DNA of 64,000 bases from Candidatus Saccharimonadota bacterium (GTDB lineage Bacteria; Patescibacteriota; Saccharimonadia; Saccharimonadales; Saccharimonadaceae). The notes beneath the pieces are model-generated. The model was not told the DNA's origin. It ran no database searches and was given only the letters and a program-made list of their open reading frames with translations. How positions within the stretch are numbered: the first letter of the stretch is position 1; each line of letters begins with the position of its first letter. Positions 34,424 through 43,683 of the stretch are shown in pieces. The position numbers and the translations under genes are program-made. The stretch spans positions 82,435 through 146,434 of the forward strand of contig PBTC01000019.1 in NCBI GenBank assembly GCA_002726935.1, in the 5' to 3' direction.

Positions 34424-36073
34424 CTACATGTTAATGGCGTTAGATGTCTTGTGTATGCCGGACTGTCGATTTGAGGCTCGTGCAATGTAGTCCAAGTGGC
34501 GGTAAAGCCCTGTTGTGTCAAGTCTCGATGCGCTTGAAGAACATGGAGATTGGCTCTGAGGGTCGACTATCGTTCCGAACCCTTGCTGAATTTCGTTTGC
34601 TATGGATGGCCTCATTCCGCGCATCAGCATCTTCATTTCGTCGGCCACCGCGCTAAGATCCAGAGCGCCCGTAGCTCGGGTGAGCCCGACGTAAAGAAGC
34701 ATGATCTCCTCTTTGTTGGTCATCAGGCTTATTCCTGATGGATCTTTTTGATGGCTGATAAACTCGCATAACTTTACCCTCGGAGCCTCCATCCCTTTGA
34801 ATTTGTGGATGGTCGTCACGAAATTCTGACATCTATCCATTGGTGACGCTGACGCGATTATCTTGCCTAGATTCTCAATGCCATAGTCATCAATAAGCTT
34901 CACAAAGGTTCTGTACTCTGAGCCATAGGGTGATTCTGTGTAATCCCTAAAATCTTTCCAAGAAACGAACATCCCGAGTACAGGGTGCTTTGCTCGACCA
35001 CCGCCGATAAGTGTTTTCGCGTGGGCGGCAAAATTCGAGAACTCCCACAGACTCTGAGAATCGATAGATGTTTTTTCCCCGCGTGAGAGAGCCTGGGCTA
35101 GAACATCCATGGCCTGGGCATTAGTGCGGCATAAATAAACATCAGGGGCTATATCATTGTCGTTGTAAACGACCTTTGTTTCTTTTGTTTCCAAGCCTCT
35201 GACTGGCACTTGATTGTTCAGGCATTTCAGAAGACTCGTCGCTAAGTCACCAACGTTTTGCCCGAAGCGAAAGCTCTGGGTGAGGTGATATGTAGGCAAA
35301 TCAAGGTAGTCCAGTGCATTAATCGCCCCTCGCCAAGGGTAAATTTGTTGGAAGTCGTCTCCAACCCAAATTACCTGCGACTCCTGACTTCGAAGGATGT
35401 CAAGCATCACGGGGTCGGCGTCTTGAGCCTCGTCAAAGACTATAGTGCAGTCAATCTTATGGTTGGCCTGATGAAAGAGTTTGACGTAAACGCCATGAAT
35501 AATCCCCCTGGTGCAATTGGGGTCAGTTTGTTCGTGCCAATACCTTTCTACGTGCGGGAACAACTTCTCTCTCAAATAGGAGGCCCTCTTCTCATCACAA
35601 CCCTCTGGAGTCTCAACATGGGCCAGGGAGAGTTCCTTTTCTGCTGATCTGCAAAAGTTCTCGATCGACTTTTGGACGAGCCGCCCCATATACGAGGAGC
35701 TTAGCGTGATCAACTGATTAGTGTGAGATACAAACGAACTCGACTTTAAGCCATATCTGCTTGCCAAGCTAAAAGACGGCTCCTTGGCCATGTGCAGCTT
35801 GTCTTGAATCCTCGGGTCCACCATGTTCTTTGCTACGGAGTTGAAAGTGGAAACAACTACGTTTGGCGTGAACGTTTTAGCTGCCTCGGCTGCCCCAGCA
35901 TTTGTGAATACGATGTAAAGCATATCGGGCTGCGATGAGTGCTCAAATAAGCGCCCTATCTCTCTGCAAATAAATGTCTTGCCGCAACCGGCGCGTGCGA
36001 TTTGCTTGAAGCTTCCGCCCTCCATTGCTGCCTGAAGGCTTTGCTCCTGCTCGCCTGTGTACTTAAGCCTCAT
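34424..36073 (-). CDS. UvrD/Rep-like superfamily 1 helicase
   Basis: I choose ATG 36073 (549 residues); the 27 residues upstream have no family character. Motifs in order: Q-like YTGEQEQ; Walker A ARAGCGKT (26-33); TIVFDEAQDADP; WVGDDFQQIYPWRGA; LTQSFRFG; TIHKFKGMEAPRVKL; and LLYVGLTRATGALDL. This is the full UvrD-family set, shorter than chromosomal UvrD (about 720), so the 2B insert is reduced. It would unwind DNA 3'-5' in repair or transfer. The start overlaps the preceding 91-residue gene by 11 bases. Confidence 0.9.
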   Translation of the reverse strand: MRLKYTGEQEQSLQAAMEGGSFKQIARAGCGKTFICREIGRLFEHSSQPDMLYIVFTNAGAAEAAKTFTPNVVVSTFNSVAKNMVDPRIQDKLHMAKEPSFSLASRYGLKSSSFVSHTNQLITLSSSYMGRLVQKSIENFCRSAEKELSLAHVETPEGCDEKRASYLREKLFPHVERYWHEQTDPNCTRGIIHGVYVKLFHQANHKIDCTIVFDEAQDADPVMLDILRSQESQVIWVGDDFQQIYPWRGAINALDYLDLPTYHLTQSFRFGQNVGDLATSLLKCLNNQVPVRGLETKETKVVYNDNDIAPDVYLCRTNAQAMDVLAQALSRGEKTSIDSQSLWEFSNFAAHAKTLIGGGRAKHPVLGMFVSWKDFRDYTESPYGSEYRTFVKLIDDYGIENLGKIIASASPMDRCQNFVTTIHKFKGMEAPRVKLCEFISHQKDPSGISLMTNKEEIMLLYVGLTRATGALDLSAVADEMKMLMRGMRPSIANEIQQGFGTIVDPQSQSPCSSSASRLDTTGLYRHLDYIARASNRQSGIHKTSNAINM

Positions 36074-36338
36074 TGATGAGGACTCTGTGGAACATGCTGA
36101 TCGTACGAACAGCTTGATTATCCGACTCCGTTCTTTCTGGAAGCGGGGCACCATGGTTCATTATTTTAGAAAGGGCGAGCTGCTCAATATCCTTCCGTAT
36201 TTCTTCCGAGAGGAGATCGAAAATATCCTTCTGATCAAACATGTGCTCGATCTTTTTAAAGGCATCCGGGAACGACCTCTTGTAGAGGAACACCAATCTA
36301 GATGCTTGTTCCGTGAGTTCGAGTGCTGGAATTTCCAT
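36063..36338 (-). CDS. Small hypothetical protein
   Basis: A 91-residue helical protein, preceded by AGGA at a suitable distance. Its end overlaps the helicase start, which suggests translational coupling. No family is recognised. It lies 25 bases after the 761-residue gene, in the same leftward group. Confidence 0.6.
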   Translation of the reverse strand: MEIPALELTEQASRLVFLYKRSFPDAFKKIEHMFDQKDIFDLLSEEIRKDIEQLALSKIMNHGAPLPERTESDNQAVRTISMFHRVLINEA

Positions 36339-36363
36339 TTTTACTTTTTCCTAAGATAAACAG

Positions 36364-38649
36364 TTAAGGTCTCATCCCCGATTGTTTATACCGCTGATCA
36401 GTCTTATCAAGCGCTCTGGCGGGTTTGTTCGTATTATGAACAGATGTGAAATCTTGCTTGACTTGATTTGCAAAGGCCAGATTAAAGACGTCTGACCTTG
36501 GAGTCATCGCTATTTCAGACTGGATGTCATTTAGCGCGCGAGATGCTCTAGCCGGACAGTCAAAAAAATCAGCTTCAAAATTTTTGACGACACCAAGTTG
36601 AAATTTGATTTCATCTGGGAGTCCCAATGAGTAATCATGATCATAGGATTTTGGCATAAGCGCCGCGGCAGACTTGCTATCTAAGTCCCTCGTATTGTTT
36701 AAAAACTCCGAAAGCACCTCATAGGATGAACCCGCGCAACCCTTGTCAATATCGATATAGAGCATATCGTTGAAGTCAATGGGCTTACCCGAGGCATCAA
36801 TTGCACCGATTTGACGAAGAAAATCTTCGCTTGGTTTCTTTGTGCCCGATTCTTTTATTAGGATGCTCACTTTGTTTTTATGGTGCTCCACCAATAATGG
36901 CAGGAGTGGATGCACTAACTTCTTCCCAGGAGGTGGGGAATACTTGGATAGATTTATTCCGTGAAACTTGCTGTTCGCATCGAATATATATGGACAAGTG
37001 TTCTTAAGCCCAAGGCTAGCGGAAACGGGGGTGTACTTTGGGTCCTCCATCATGGCGCTTTTGATAACGCCTGCACTCTGCAGCATGTGCAAAATCTTGG
37101 GGTTTTCCAGAGCGGATTTCACAGGACTAAGGGGCGAAAACTTAGTGGCCGGGATTGAAGTGTTTAATGTGTTTATGTAAGACTCGATCCGTTCAATAGG
37201 ATCAACGACATCTGGCATTCGCTCATCGATATACAGAAAGTGAGGGATTTTCCGTTGAATCCTCTCTCCAATGGCTGACCTAGGGTCATCTGGACCAATC
37301 TTACCGTCGGCGTCACCGAATTTGTCTGGGTAGGCATCTCTAAAAAGCGCCCATAGAAGAGGAATCTCTGGATGTGCAAATTTGTGCCCAGGAGGCGGCT
37401 GTATACCAACGTCAGTTTTCGCCATTTCTATAAAGCGGGCGTCCTTCTTCACGTAGTAATCCATACCCAAGAGACTAACCTTATAAAGATCGTCGACGGT
37501 CTTAGGTGCAGTTTCTGCTAATTCTATCGTCGTTTCGGGTAGCAGAGCCTCGGGGACGTTCAGATCGTCTTCCGCAACCAGGAGGGTATCGCTCGCCAGT
37601 GTAGGCTTTTGGCCCTCAGGGCGGCTCGCCGCGTCAATCATCTTTTCTACAAGACTTCCGTACTGAACAAAGCTTTTGGCAAAGTTCTTCCAACTCGATG
37701 TTTTATTTTTAATAAGAGCTGGGGTCATTAAATTCTTTTCATCAATGACAGCATCAAGCGAACGCGTGTCGATACCTGCCGATATCTGCTGAGCTCGGAA
37801 CGTGGCCATACATTGAGCTGCCGAAGCATACTTTTCGTAGGCCCGTCTCACATCATCGGCTTTCCCTAACAAATAAATTGCTGACATAAATCCACTGGAG
37901 GAGTCCGCGGCAGATTTATAGGTTTCCGAGGTCAGTCGAAGTGTTTCAATAGACTCCTCGATGGTCTTAAGAACTGCATTAGCCTCTTCCGACTGTTCTT
38001 GAGTGGGCTGGAATACGCCACCATTATTTGCGGGGTAGAGATTTACCCCCGATAGGCCAATAGTTCCGTCTTTCGGAGTAAAGTGTATGCCCTCTATCAA
38101 AGCGAATTTTGCTGGCGCACTCGTTAAAGGAGTCCCATTTTTAACAAGACCGCTAAGCATCTCTTCTTTTGTGAGTTCCTTTTTTAACCTAGGGCCGTCC
38201 TTAAGGAAGCGAATCAACCTCTGAAATTTGTTCATTTGGTTTTCAAGCCGGACTTTCGACACAAGTCTTGGGTCTACAAGTTGACCGTGCTTTCCTTCCT
38301 GGAACTCAAATGCGATCCGCGCGATATTATAACTAGCCAGACGCTCGGCAGCCTCAACGATTTCACTCTTGATTTCTTCTGCATCCTGCATCGAGGCCGG
38401 CAAAGTCTCCACGAACTGATCTGGGATAGGCTCCAAAAAATACTCTGGAGGAGCGCTGTCACTTATGTCGCCATTTCTAGACGAGTCAGTCAATGTGTCC
38501 GTTAAGTAATCCTCCAGGGACGGAAAATTAGCGGCAACATCGATCTCATCATCTTGCTGGATGATGAAGTCAGGAGTACTCACAACCCTTAGTTCCGGCC
38601 TTCCGCTTGCGGGTGCACCCGATTTCCCGATGTCTCTTTCATCAGCCAT
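36364..38649 (-). CDS. Unknown large protein, 761 aa
   Basis: A soluble protein. Residues 1-75 are acidic and disordered. Residues about 85-330 are mainly helical. Residues about 385-630 contain two related segments: DVGIQPPPGHKFAHPEIPLLWALFRDAYPDK and SKYSPPPGKKLVHPLLPLLVEHHKNK, each with PPPGhK-xxHPxxPLL, so there is an internal duplication. No known domain is recognised. It heads a leftward operon with the UvrD-like helicase and is divergent from the 38753 gene across a palindrome. Confidence 0.65.
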   Translation of the reverse strand: MADERDIGKSGAPASGRPELRVVSTPDFIIQQDDEIDVAANFPSLEDYLTDTLTDSSRNGDISDSAPPEYFLEPIPDQFVETLPASMQDAEEIKSEIVEAAERLASYNIARIAFEFQEGKHGQLVDPRLVSKVRLENQMNKFQRLIRFLKDGPRLKKELTKEEMLSGLVKNGTPLTSAPAKFALIEGIHFTPKDGTIGLSGVNLYPANNGGVFQPTQEQSEEANAVLKTIEESIETLRLTSETYKSAADSSSGFMSAIYLLGKADDVRRAYEKYASAAQCMATFRAQQISAGIDTRSLDAVIDEKNLMTPALIKNKTSSWKNFAKSFVQYGSLVEKMIDAASRPEGQKPTLASDTLLVAEDDLNVPEALLPETTIELAETAPKTVDDLYKVSLLGMDYYVKKDARFIEMAKTDVGIQPPPGHKFAHPEIPLLWALFRDAYPDKFGDADGKIGPDDPRSAIGERIQRKIPHFLYIDERMPDVVDPIERIESYINTLNTSIPATKFSPLSPVKSALENPKILHMLQSAGVIKSAMMEDPKYTPVSASLGLKNTCPYIFDANSKFHGINLSKYSPPPGKKLVHPLLPLLVEHHKNKVSILIKESGTKKPSEDFLRQIGAIDASGKPIDFNDMLYIDIDKGCAGSSYEVLSEFLNNTRDLDSKSAAALMPKSYDHDYSLGLPDEIKFQLGVVKNFEADFFDCPARASRALNDIQSEIAMTPRSDVFNLAFANQVKQDFTSVHNTNKPARALDKTDQRYKQSGMRP

Positions 38650-38672
38650 TGCAGATCCTTTGCTAATTTATC

Positions 38673-38688
38673 TATACCGTACAAGGTA
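38673..38688. promoter_or_regulatory. Near-perfect palindrome in a divergent promoter
   Basis: The site reads TATACCGTACAAGGTA, one mismatch from the consensus. It lies 24 bases from the 761-residue gene start and 65 bases from the rightward gene at 38753. Confidence 0.65.
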
Positions 38689-38752
38689 CTAACATACACA
38701 ATAAAAAGGGCAAGTGTTATTCTTTTCAGGTTCCTATAAGCACTAAATTCAC

Positions 38753-40465
38753 ATGATCAACTCCGATATCTATAACATTCGGCTCTCCAAGCTTGGCGAG
38801 GCCCTAACGATACTTCCTGTTAAGGAGATGGGGAGCCAGTACGCATTGGATTTTGCCGCCTGCCCTCTTCCAGAGTCAGTTTGCAAACAAAAGATCAGTG
38901 AGCAGTTTTCCTCTGCATATTTGGCGGGTGGATATGAAGCCAAGGGGGTGACTAAGTCGAAATATATGGACCTTGGCATAGCTCACATTCTAAAGAGCCC
39001 CTTTTTCGGCGATGCGAATAAGGTCCTTCTTGAGGGGGATCGAGTGATCCTAGTCTATAAGACAAATTCTATCTTCACTCTTGAGCAGCTTTTGAGGGAG
39101 CTACATGCAACGGAAATCAAGAAGGCCGTAGAGGCAGGCAAGACCGTCGACTGGGATGCGATTGATGAAGACCACCCAGGAGCTTTCAACAAGAACGAGT
39201 CTCCGGAAGATCCCATGCAGGGCTTTAACTCGAATTTTGAGGACATGTTGTACGGACAAGAGGAGAGTTCAAGAAATAATTTGTTTTCCTCAGATTCTAG
39301 AATTATCAATAGGCTTCAGGCTTCGAGAGAAAGCGGCGCCGACGACAATCTTTCTCCACTCGACTTCTTCTCGACAGGCCCTGTCCCAACCCCCCAAAGC
39401 AGGTCCACAATCGAGGATAATGAGCGAGCTGAAGCACGATTCTCAATGATGGAGAGGCGAGCGAGAGGTTCTTTCTCCGAGTTACTGAACAACGAGGAGA
39501 AGCCAAAGGCTGAGGCTTCGGTTATGGATGTCGGAAGCCTCGCAAGAAAGCAGGAAGGGGAAGACTATCTAAAGGATATATTCGTTTTCAATGAGAATCT
39601 AAGCTCACAGGCCCCACAGGTCGCCCCGTCCAATGGGACAACGACCGCGGTGGAGAGTGCATATTTCGATCCCATGGAAGAAAGTGATAACCCGGTTGAA
39701 AGAGATGTATACACCCAACCTTTCGACTTTGGATCAGAAAGCGTGGAAACCTCACAGACGCCTAAGAGCGATACTTTAGAGGGGTCAGAAGGAGAAAGGG
39801 TCTCTGGCGAAGACGGAATCCTAGCTGGCACGGAGCCGATGATTTTTAGTAGCGAGGGCGGATTAAAATCTGACCCGGGGTTCAACTTCGCAGCTCAAGA
39901 CAATCATCCTAAGGTCCCAAGTGTCGAAACGCCGGCACCAACTGAGCGGAGCGATCATAGTGTCGTCGATAAGACTGAGGAGTTCGGATCCGCAGGGGAA
40001 ATGTTTAGTTTTGGGCCGTCGGCGGGGTCCCCGGGCGATTCTCCGGCAGGCTTTGGATTCGAGCAAGCGCACGTAGACGAGACAACTGCCTTTGAATTCC
40101 CTCAAGAGCCGAATCAGGCCATCTCACCCTCCTCTGCCAACAATTTTGATTTCGAAAGTCCGGTGGCAACGTTCAATTCGGATGTAGCAAATGAATCAGA
40201 GCAAGCCTTGGCTTCCAGTCCTGTGCTTACTCAAAATGAAAGCCTCGAAAATCCGAATGAAAAATCAGAAGAATGCACTCGGTTTAATTTCGATATGGGA
40301 GATACAAAGGAGAACTCAGGGGAATCCCTAGGCTCCCGGCTAATCGAAGAGAACGGGTGGGTTGATAACGAATCCTTTGGTGGCGCCGATCAGCCGGCGC
40401 CCTGGGAGTCAACCTTAAACACCTTTGCCAAAAAGAAAGATCAATCTGAGCGTAGGGGCAATTAG
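38753..40465 (+). CDS. Unknown acidic protein, 570 aa
   Basis: Residues 1-125 form a folded N-terminal domain of unknown type. The remaining 440 residues are acidic, Ser/Glu/Asn-rich and low in hydrophobics, so probably disordered, with repeated FDF/FNF/FGF phenylalanine spots (FNFAAQ, FSFGPSAG, FGFEQA, FDFESP, FNFDMG). Such spaced Phe motifs in acidic chains often bind other proteins. No signal peptide. It ends 68 bases before flgB, but a palindrome-type promoter stands between, so it may not be flagellar. Confidence 0.6.
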   Translation: MINSDIYNIRLSKLGEALTILPVKEMGSQYALDFAACPLPESVCKQKISEQFSSAYLAGGYEAKGVTKSKYMDLGIAHILKSPFFGDANKVLLEGDRVILVYKTNSIFTLEQLLRELHATEIKKAVEAGKTVDWDAIDEDHPGAFNKNESPEDPMQGFNSNFEDMLYGQEESSRNNLFSSDSRIINRLQASRESGADDNLSPLDFFSTGPVPTPQSRSTIEDNERAEARFSMMERRARGSFSELLNNEEKPKAEASVMDVGSLARKQEGEDYLKDIFVFNENLSSQAPQVAPSNGTTTAVESAYFDPMEESDNPVERDVYTQPFDFGSESVETSQTPKSDTLEGSEGERVSGEDGILAGTEPMIFSSEGGLKSDPGFNFAAQDNHPKVPSVETPAPTERSDHSVVDKTEEFGSAGEMFSFGPSAGSPGDSPAGFGFEQAHVDETTAFEFPQEPNQAISPSSANNFDFESPVATFNSDVANESEQALASSPVLTQNESLENPNEKSEECTRFNFDMGDTKENSGESLGSRLIEENGWVDNESFGGADQPAPWESTLNTFAKKKDQSERRGN

Positions 40466-40500
40466 ATTAAAAAAGTAAGATAAAGCCTTACAATTTTTGC

Positions 40501-40516
40501 CATAGTGTATAAAGTA
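40501..40516. promoter_or_regulatory. Degenerate palindrome upstream of flgB
   Basis: The site reads CATAGTGTATAAAGTA, two mismatches from the consensus. The overlapping TAAAGCCT-N6-TTTTGCCATAG stretch also resembles a FliA (sigma-28) promoter with slightly short spacing. A further TATACT lies at about 40526. Which element drives the operon cannot be decided from sequence. Confidence 0.45.
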
Positions 40517-40548
40517 GAATAGAATATACTGAAATGGAGGGCTTTATC

Positions 40549-41016
40549 TTGTTAGATAAAATCAAAAATTCAATGCAGTTCTCGGGCCAGGCGCTGGAAA
40601 TGCGCGCCAAGCGCCAAAACGTTGTGGCCTCAAATATTGCGAACGTAGACACGCCAGGCTACAAGGCCGTAGACGTTGACTTTTCTGCGGCGCTTAGCGA
40701 GGCCACAGGCGCGAAAAAGCCTTTTGCCAGCAGCGCCAGCGAAAACAACGTCCCACGGCTGGCAATGACGGTGTCTAGTGAGGGAATGGTTAAAACTCAC
40801 GACCGGCATATTCAGGGCCGCGTTCCCGACAACACAGAGTTCGCAAGAAACACTAAATACCGCAGAGGAGATACAGCCTCGCTTGATGGCAACAGTGTGA
40901 ACATCGAAAGGGAGCGAGCCCTGTTCGCAGAAAACAGCGTTAAGTTCGAGGCATCCCTAAGATCGCTAGACGGTCGCATTCGAACTCTGAAATCCGCCAT
41001 GAAAACAAGCTTCTAG
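40549..41016 (+). CDS. flgB: Flagellar proximal rod protein FlgB
   Basis: The protein has the rod signature NVVASNIANVDTPGYKA (about 25-41) and a C-terminal helix. I prefer a TTG start at 40549 (155 residues). GGAGGG stands seven bases before it, while the upstream ATG at 40534 has no ribosome site and may be ahead of the transcription start. FlgB, FlgC, FlgF and FlgG stack to form the rod across the periplasm. It is the first gene of flgBCD-flgFGHIJ. Length is slightly above the usual 137. Confidence 0.92.
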   Translation: MLDKIKNSMQFSGQALEMRAKRQNVVASNIANVDTPGYKAVDVDFSAALSEATGAKKPFASSASENNVPRLAMTVSSEGMVKTHDRHIQGRVPDNTEFARNTKYRRGDTASLDGNSVNIERERALFAENSVKFEASLRSLDGRIRTLKSAMKTSF

Positions 41017-41036
41017 AAACCCACCGAGGATCTTCA

Positions 41037-41462
41037 ATGTCTCTCCTAAGCTCTTTTAAAGTCGCAGGCACTGGCCTGCTAGCTCAGTCGACCCGGTTGA
41101 ACACTGTGGCCTCCAATATGGCGAACGCCGAGACCGCCTCCAATAGTGAGGACACTGTTTACCAGGCAAGGAAGGTGGTTTTCGAAGCCGAGCTAAATAG
41201 TGCAAGCACGGGACGGGCAAAGTCTGCCGTGTCGGTAAACAGTAAAGAAGTGGTTCTTTCAGACGCCCCCGCCAAGCGCGTGTATAACCCCGCCCACCCC
41301 CTGGCGGATAAAGAAGGTTACGTCTTCATGCCAAACGTGGATATTGGCGAAGAAATGGTTGAAATGATCTCGTCCTCTCGTTCTTACCAGATGAATGCTG
41401 AGGTCATGAACACCTCTAAGCAATTGCTGATGAAAACGCTGAGCATTGGTGAAGGCTCTTAA
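41037..41462 (+). CDS. flgC: Flagellar proximal rod protein FlgC
   Basis: A 141-residue protein with NTVASNMANAETA near the N-terminus and the C-terminal VNIGEEMVEMISSSRSYQMNAEV-type helix typical of rod and hook proteins. Length is as in the family. It lies 20 bases after flgB. It has no signal peptide, as expected for export through the flagellar apparatus. Confidence 0.95.
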   Translation: MSLLSSFKVAGTGLLAQSTRLNTVASNMANAETASNSEDTVYQARKVVFEAELNSASTGRAKSAVSVNSKEVVLSDAPAKRVYNPAHPLADKEGYVFMPNVDIGEEMVEMISSSRSYQMNAEVMNTSKQLLMKTLSIGEGS

Positions 41463-41481
41463 TTAAAAAAAGGAATATCGA

Positions 41482-42144
41482 ATGTCATTCGTACAGCAAG
41501 CGAGTTCGGGGTCGGCTGCGGCAGCCCAAGGGGCGTTAGGTAACGACGCCAAGGATATCGAAGATAGATTCCTGAAGCTTTTAGTCGCCCAGTTAAAAAA
41601 CCAAGACCCCTTGGAGCCGATGGATAACGCTCAGGTCACAAGCCAAATGGCGCAATTAAACACAGTGACGGGCGTGCAAAACTTGAACAAAAGTATGCAA
41701 GAGTTATTAGGCTCCTTTGAGTCGTCGGAGCTTTTGCGTGCAACGAGTTTGATTGGTGGCACGGTTGTTGTTGATGGTAATCGAGTCGGTGTGGTTGAGG
41801 GACAAAGTACTTTTGCAGGATTTCAAGTTGAAAGCCCTGTGAATAATGCTCGGTTTGAGGTTGTTGACGCTCTTGGTAAGACTGTCTATGAGCAAGAGCT
41901 CGGAGGAAGGTCACGTGGAAACCATGAAGTCTCCTGGGACGGTCGAGACTCATCGGGCGATCAAGTGGCTCCCGGGGTTTATCAATTTCGTGTAACCACA
42001 GAGAACGGCGGTGCTCGCACCCCTCTTCGTACATTTGAGACTCGCCAAGTGTTTGGCGTTAACACCGAAGGGGATGGTATTACATTGAACATCGGTGGTG
42101 GCGAAAGCGTTGACATCTCCGAAGTGGTCGAGTTTGGAGCGTAA
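41482..42144 (+). CDS. flgD: Hook-capping protein FlgD
   Basis: A 220-residue protein. DIEDRFLKLLVAQLKNQDPLEPMDNAQ (about 26-52) is the FlgD export and core signature. A tudor-like and an Ig-like domain follow (WDGRDSSGDQVAPGVYQFRV). FlgD caps the growing hook during FlgE assembly. The stop codon is followed at once by flgF; flgE, normally next, is not there. Confidence 0.95.
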   Translation: MSFVQQASSGSAAAAQGALGNDAKDIEDRFLKLLVAQLKNQDPLEPMDNAQVTSQMAQLNTVTGVQNLNKSMQELLGSFESSELLRATSLIGGTVVVDGNRVGVVEGQSTFAGFQVESPVNNARFEVVDALGKTVYEQELGGRSRGNHEVSWDGRDSSGDQVAPGVYQFRVTTENGGARTPLRTFETRQVFGVNTEGDGITLNIGGGESVDISEVVEFGA

Positions 42145-42888
42145 ATGGATAAGTTGGTCTACATTGCCGCGGTAGCTGCTAAATCTGCAATGCAGAGACA
42201 AGAGCAGGTTTCAAACAATATCGCAAACATTTCCACGCCAGGGTTCAAGTCGCAACTTATGGCGTTTCAAGCCGCACCGATCAAATCGGACGAAGGGCTG
42301 CCCACCAGGGCGTACTCTGTTGAAACCACCGTTGGTTTTGATGACACAGAGGGGTCGTTGCAAAGTACTGGGCGTGATCTGGATATGGCAATAACTGGGA
42401 AGGGGTGGTTTAGCGTCCAGGGGGCCAATAACCAGGAGATGTACACGCGTGCTGGCTCATTCGGCGTTTCTGAACAAGGGATACTGGTGAACCAATCCGG
42501 TCTGCCTATCGTTGGTGAGGGCGGTGAGATCAACATCCCCCAGACGTTCAGGATTGAGGTCTCGTCAACTGGCGCTATTAATGGATTCGACACGGAAAAC
42601 CCGCAGGCTGCACCGGTAGTGCTCGGGCAACTTAAGCTCGTAAACCCAGATCGAGCCGGAATGGAACGACGTGATGACGGGTACTTTCAGATCAAGGGCG
42701 GTGGAATTGCCGAGGCCGATGAGTCCGTACGGGTGGCAAATGGCTATCTGGAAAATTCGAACGTTAATCCGGCTGGCGCCATGGTCGACATGATTACAAC
42801 GCAGCGCGAATTTGAAGCCCATTTGAAAATGATTCAAATGGCAGAAGAAAACTCTAAGAGCAGCAATAGCTTGCTTGGCTTAAATTAA
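42145..42888 (+). CDS. flgF: Flagellar rod protein FlgF
   Basis: A 247-residue protein of the FlgE/F/G family. VSNNIANISTPGFKSQL is the N-terminal motif, GRDLDMAITGKGWFSVQ the central FlgF-like block, and NVNPAGAMVDMITTQREFEAHLKM the C-terminal helix. Length fits FlgF (about 250), not FlgE (400 or more). The ATG directly follows the flgD stop. Confidence 0.92.
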   Translation: MDKLVYIAAVAAKSAMQRQEQVSNNIANISTPGFKSQLMAFQAAPIKSDEGLPTRAYSVETTVGFDDTEGSLQSTGRDLDMAITGKGWFSVQGANNQEMYTRAGSFGVSEQGILVNQSGLPIVGEGGEINIPQTFRIEVSSTGAINGFDTENPQAAPVVLGQLKLVNPDRAGMERRDDGYFQIKGGGIAEADESVRVANGYLENSNVNPAGAMVDMITTQREFEAHLKMIQMAEENSKSSNSLLGLN

Positions 42889-42900
42889 GGAGCACCAATC

Positions 42901-43683
42901 ATGATGAGATCTCTTTGGATAGCAAAGACGGGCCTTGATGCCCAACAAACCCAGTTAGATGTGGTGTCAAATAACCTTGCCAACGTTTCAACGGCAGGCT
43001 TTAAGCGCTCAAGGGCAGTGTTCGAAGATCTGATGTATCAGACATTGCGCCAGCCAGGCTCGGATGCGGCTGAAAATACTCCTGTTCCCTCCGGTCTTCA
43101 GATCGGTACTGGCGTCAAGCCCGTGTCAACCGTAAGAAACTTTTCTCAAGGAAACTTGACTCCGACAGAGAATCTCTTTGATGTCGCCATCAATGGCAAG
43201 GGCTTTTTCCCAATCACCATGCCAGACGGCACCACAAACTACACCAGAGATGGAAGTTTTCAGCTTAACGCTGAGGGCGAAATTGTTACAAGCAATGGAT
43301 ATCGCTTGCAGGGGCCTATAGTTGTGCCTGAAGAGGCTGTCAATGTTGTTATTTCCCAAGACGGCCTAGTCAGTGCGATATTCAACAACGACCCCAACCC
43401 CCAGCAGATCGGGCAGATCGCACTGGTGGATTTCATTAACCCCGCAGGACTTCTGGCAAAAGGACAAAATCTGTACCAAGAAACAGCCGCGTCCGGTGCG
43501 CCCCAGGAAAACCAGCCAGGTGAGGCTGGACTCGGCTTGCTTAATCAGAACTACATTGAGACAAGCAACGTCAACGTCGTGGAAGAGCTCGTAAACATGA
43601 TCCAGACCCAGCGCGCCTATGAAATCAACTCAAAGGCTATCACCACAAGCGACCAGATGCTAGGCAGACTGACTCAGCTATGA
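42901..43683 (+). CDS. flgG: Flagellar distal rod protein FlgG
   Basis: A 260-residue protein, exactly the usual length. [37 protein letters not shown] and [21 protein letters not shown] are highly conserved FlgG segments. It builds the distal rod through the L and P rings. It overlaps flgH by 4 bases. Confidence 0.97.
   Translation: MMRSLWIAKTGLDAQQTQLDVVSNNLANVSTAGFKRSRAVFEDLMYQTLRQPGSDAAENTPVPSGLQIGTGVKPVSTVRNFSQGNLTPTENLFDVAINGKGFFPITMPDGTTNYTRDGSFQLNAEGEIVTSNGYRLQGPIVVPEEAVNVVISQDGLVSAIFNNDPNPQQIGQIALVDFINPAGLLAKGQNLYQETAASGAPQENQPGEAGLGLLNQNYIETSNVNVVEELVNMIQTQRAYEINSKAITTSDQMLGRLTQL

Noticed and set aside
34420-34521. N-terminal extension of the small gene at 34240
   Set aside because: It would overlap the end of the helicase by about 100 bases; the ATG at 34419 directly after the helicase stop is simpler.
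36074-36154. N-terminal extension of the UvrD-like helicase
   Set aside because: The extra 27 residues overlap the preceding gene and come before the first helicase motif without family character.
42145-42888. FlgE hook protein
   Set aside because: Length and the GRDLDMAITGKGWFSVQ block fit FlgF; FlgE would be much longer.
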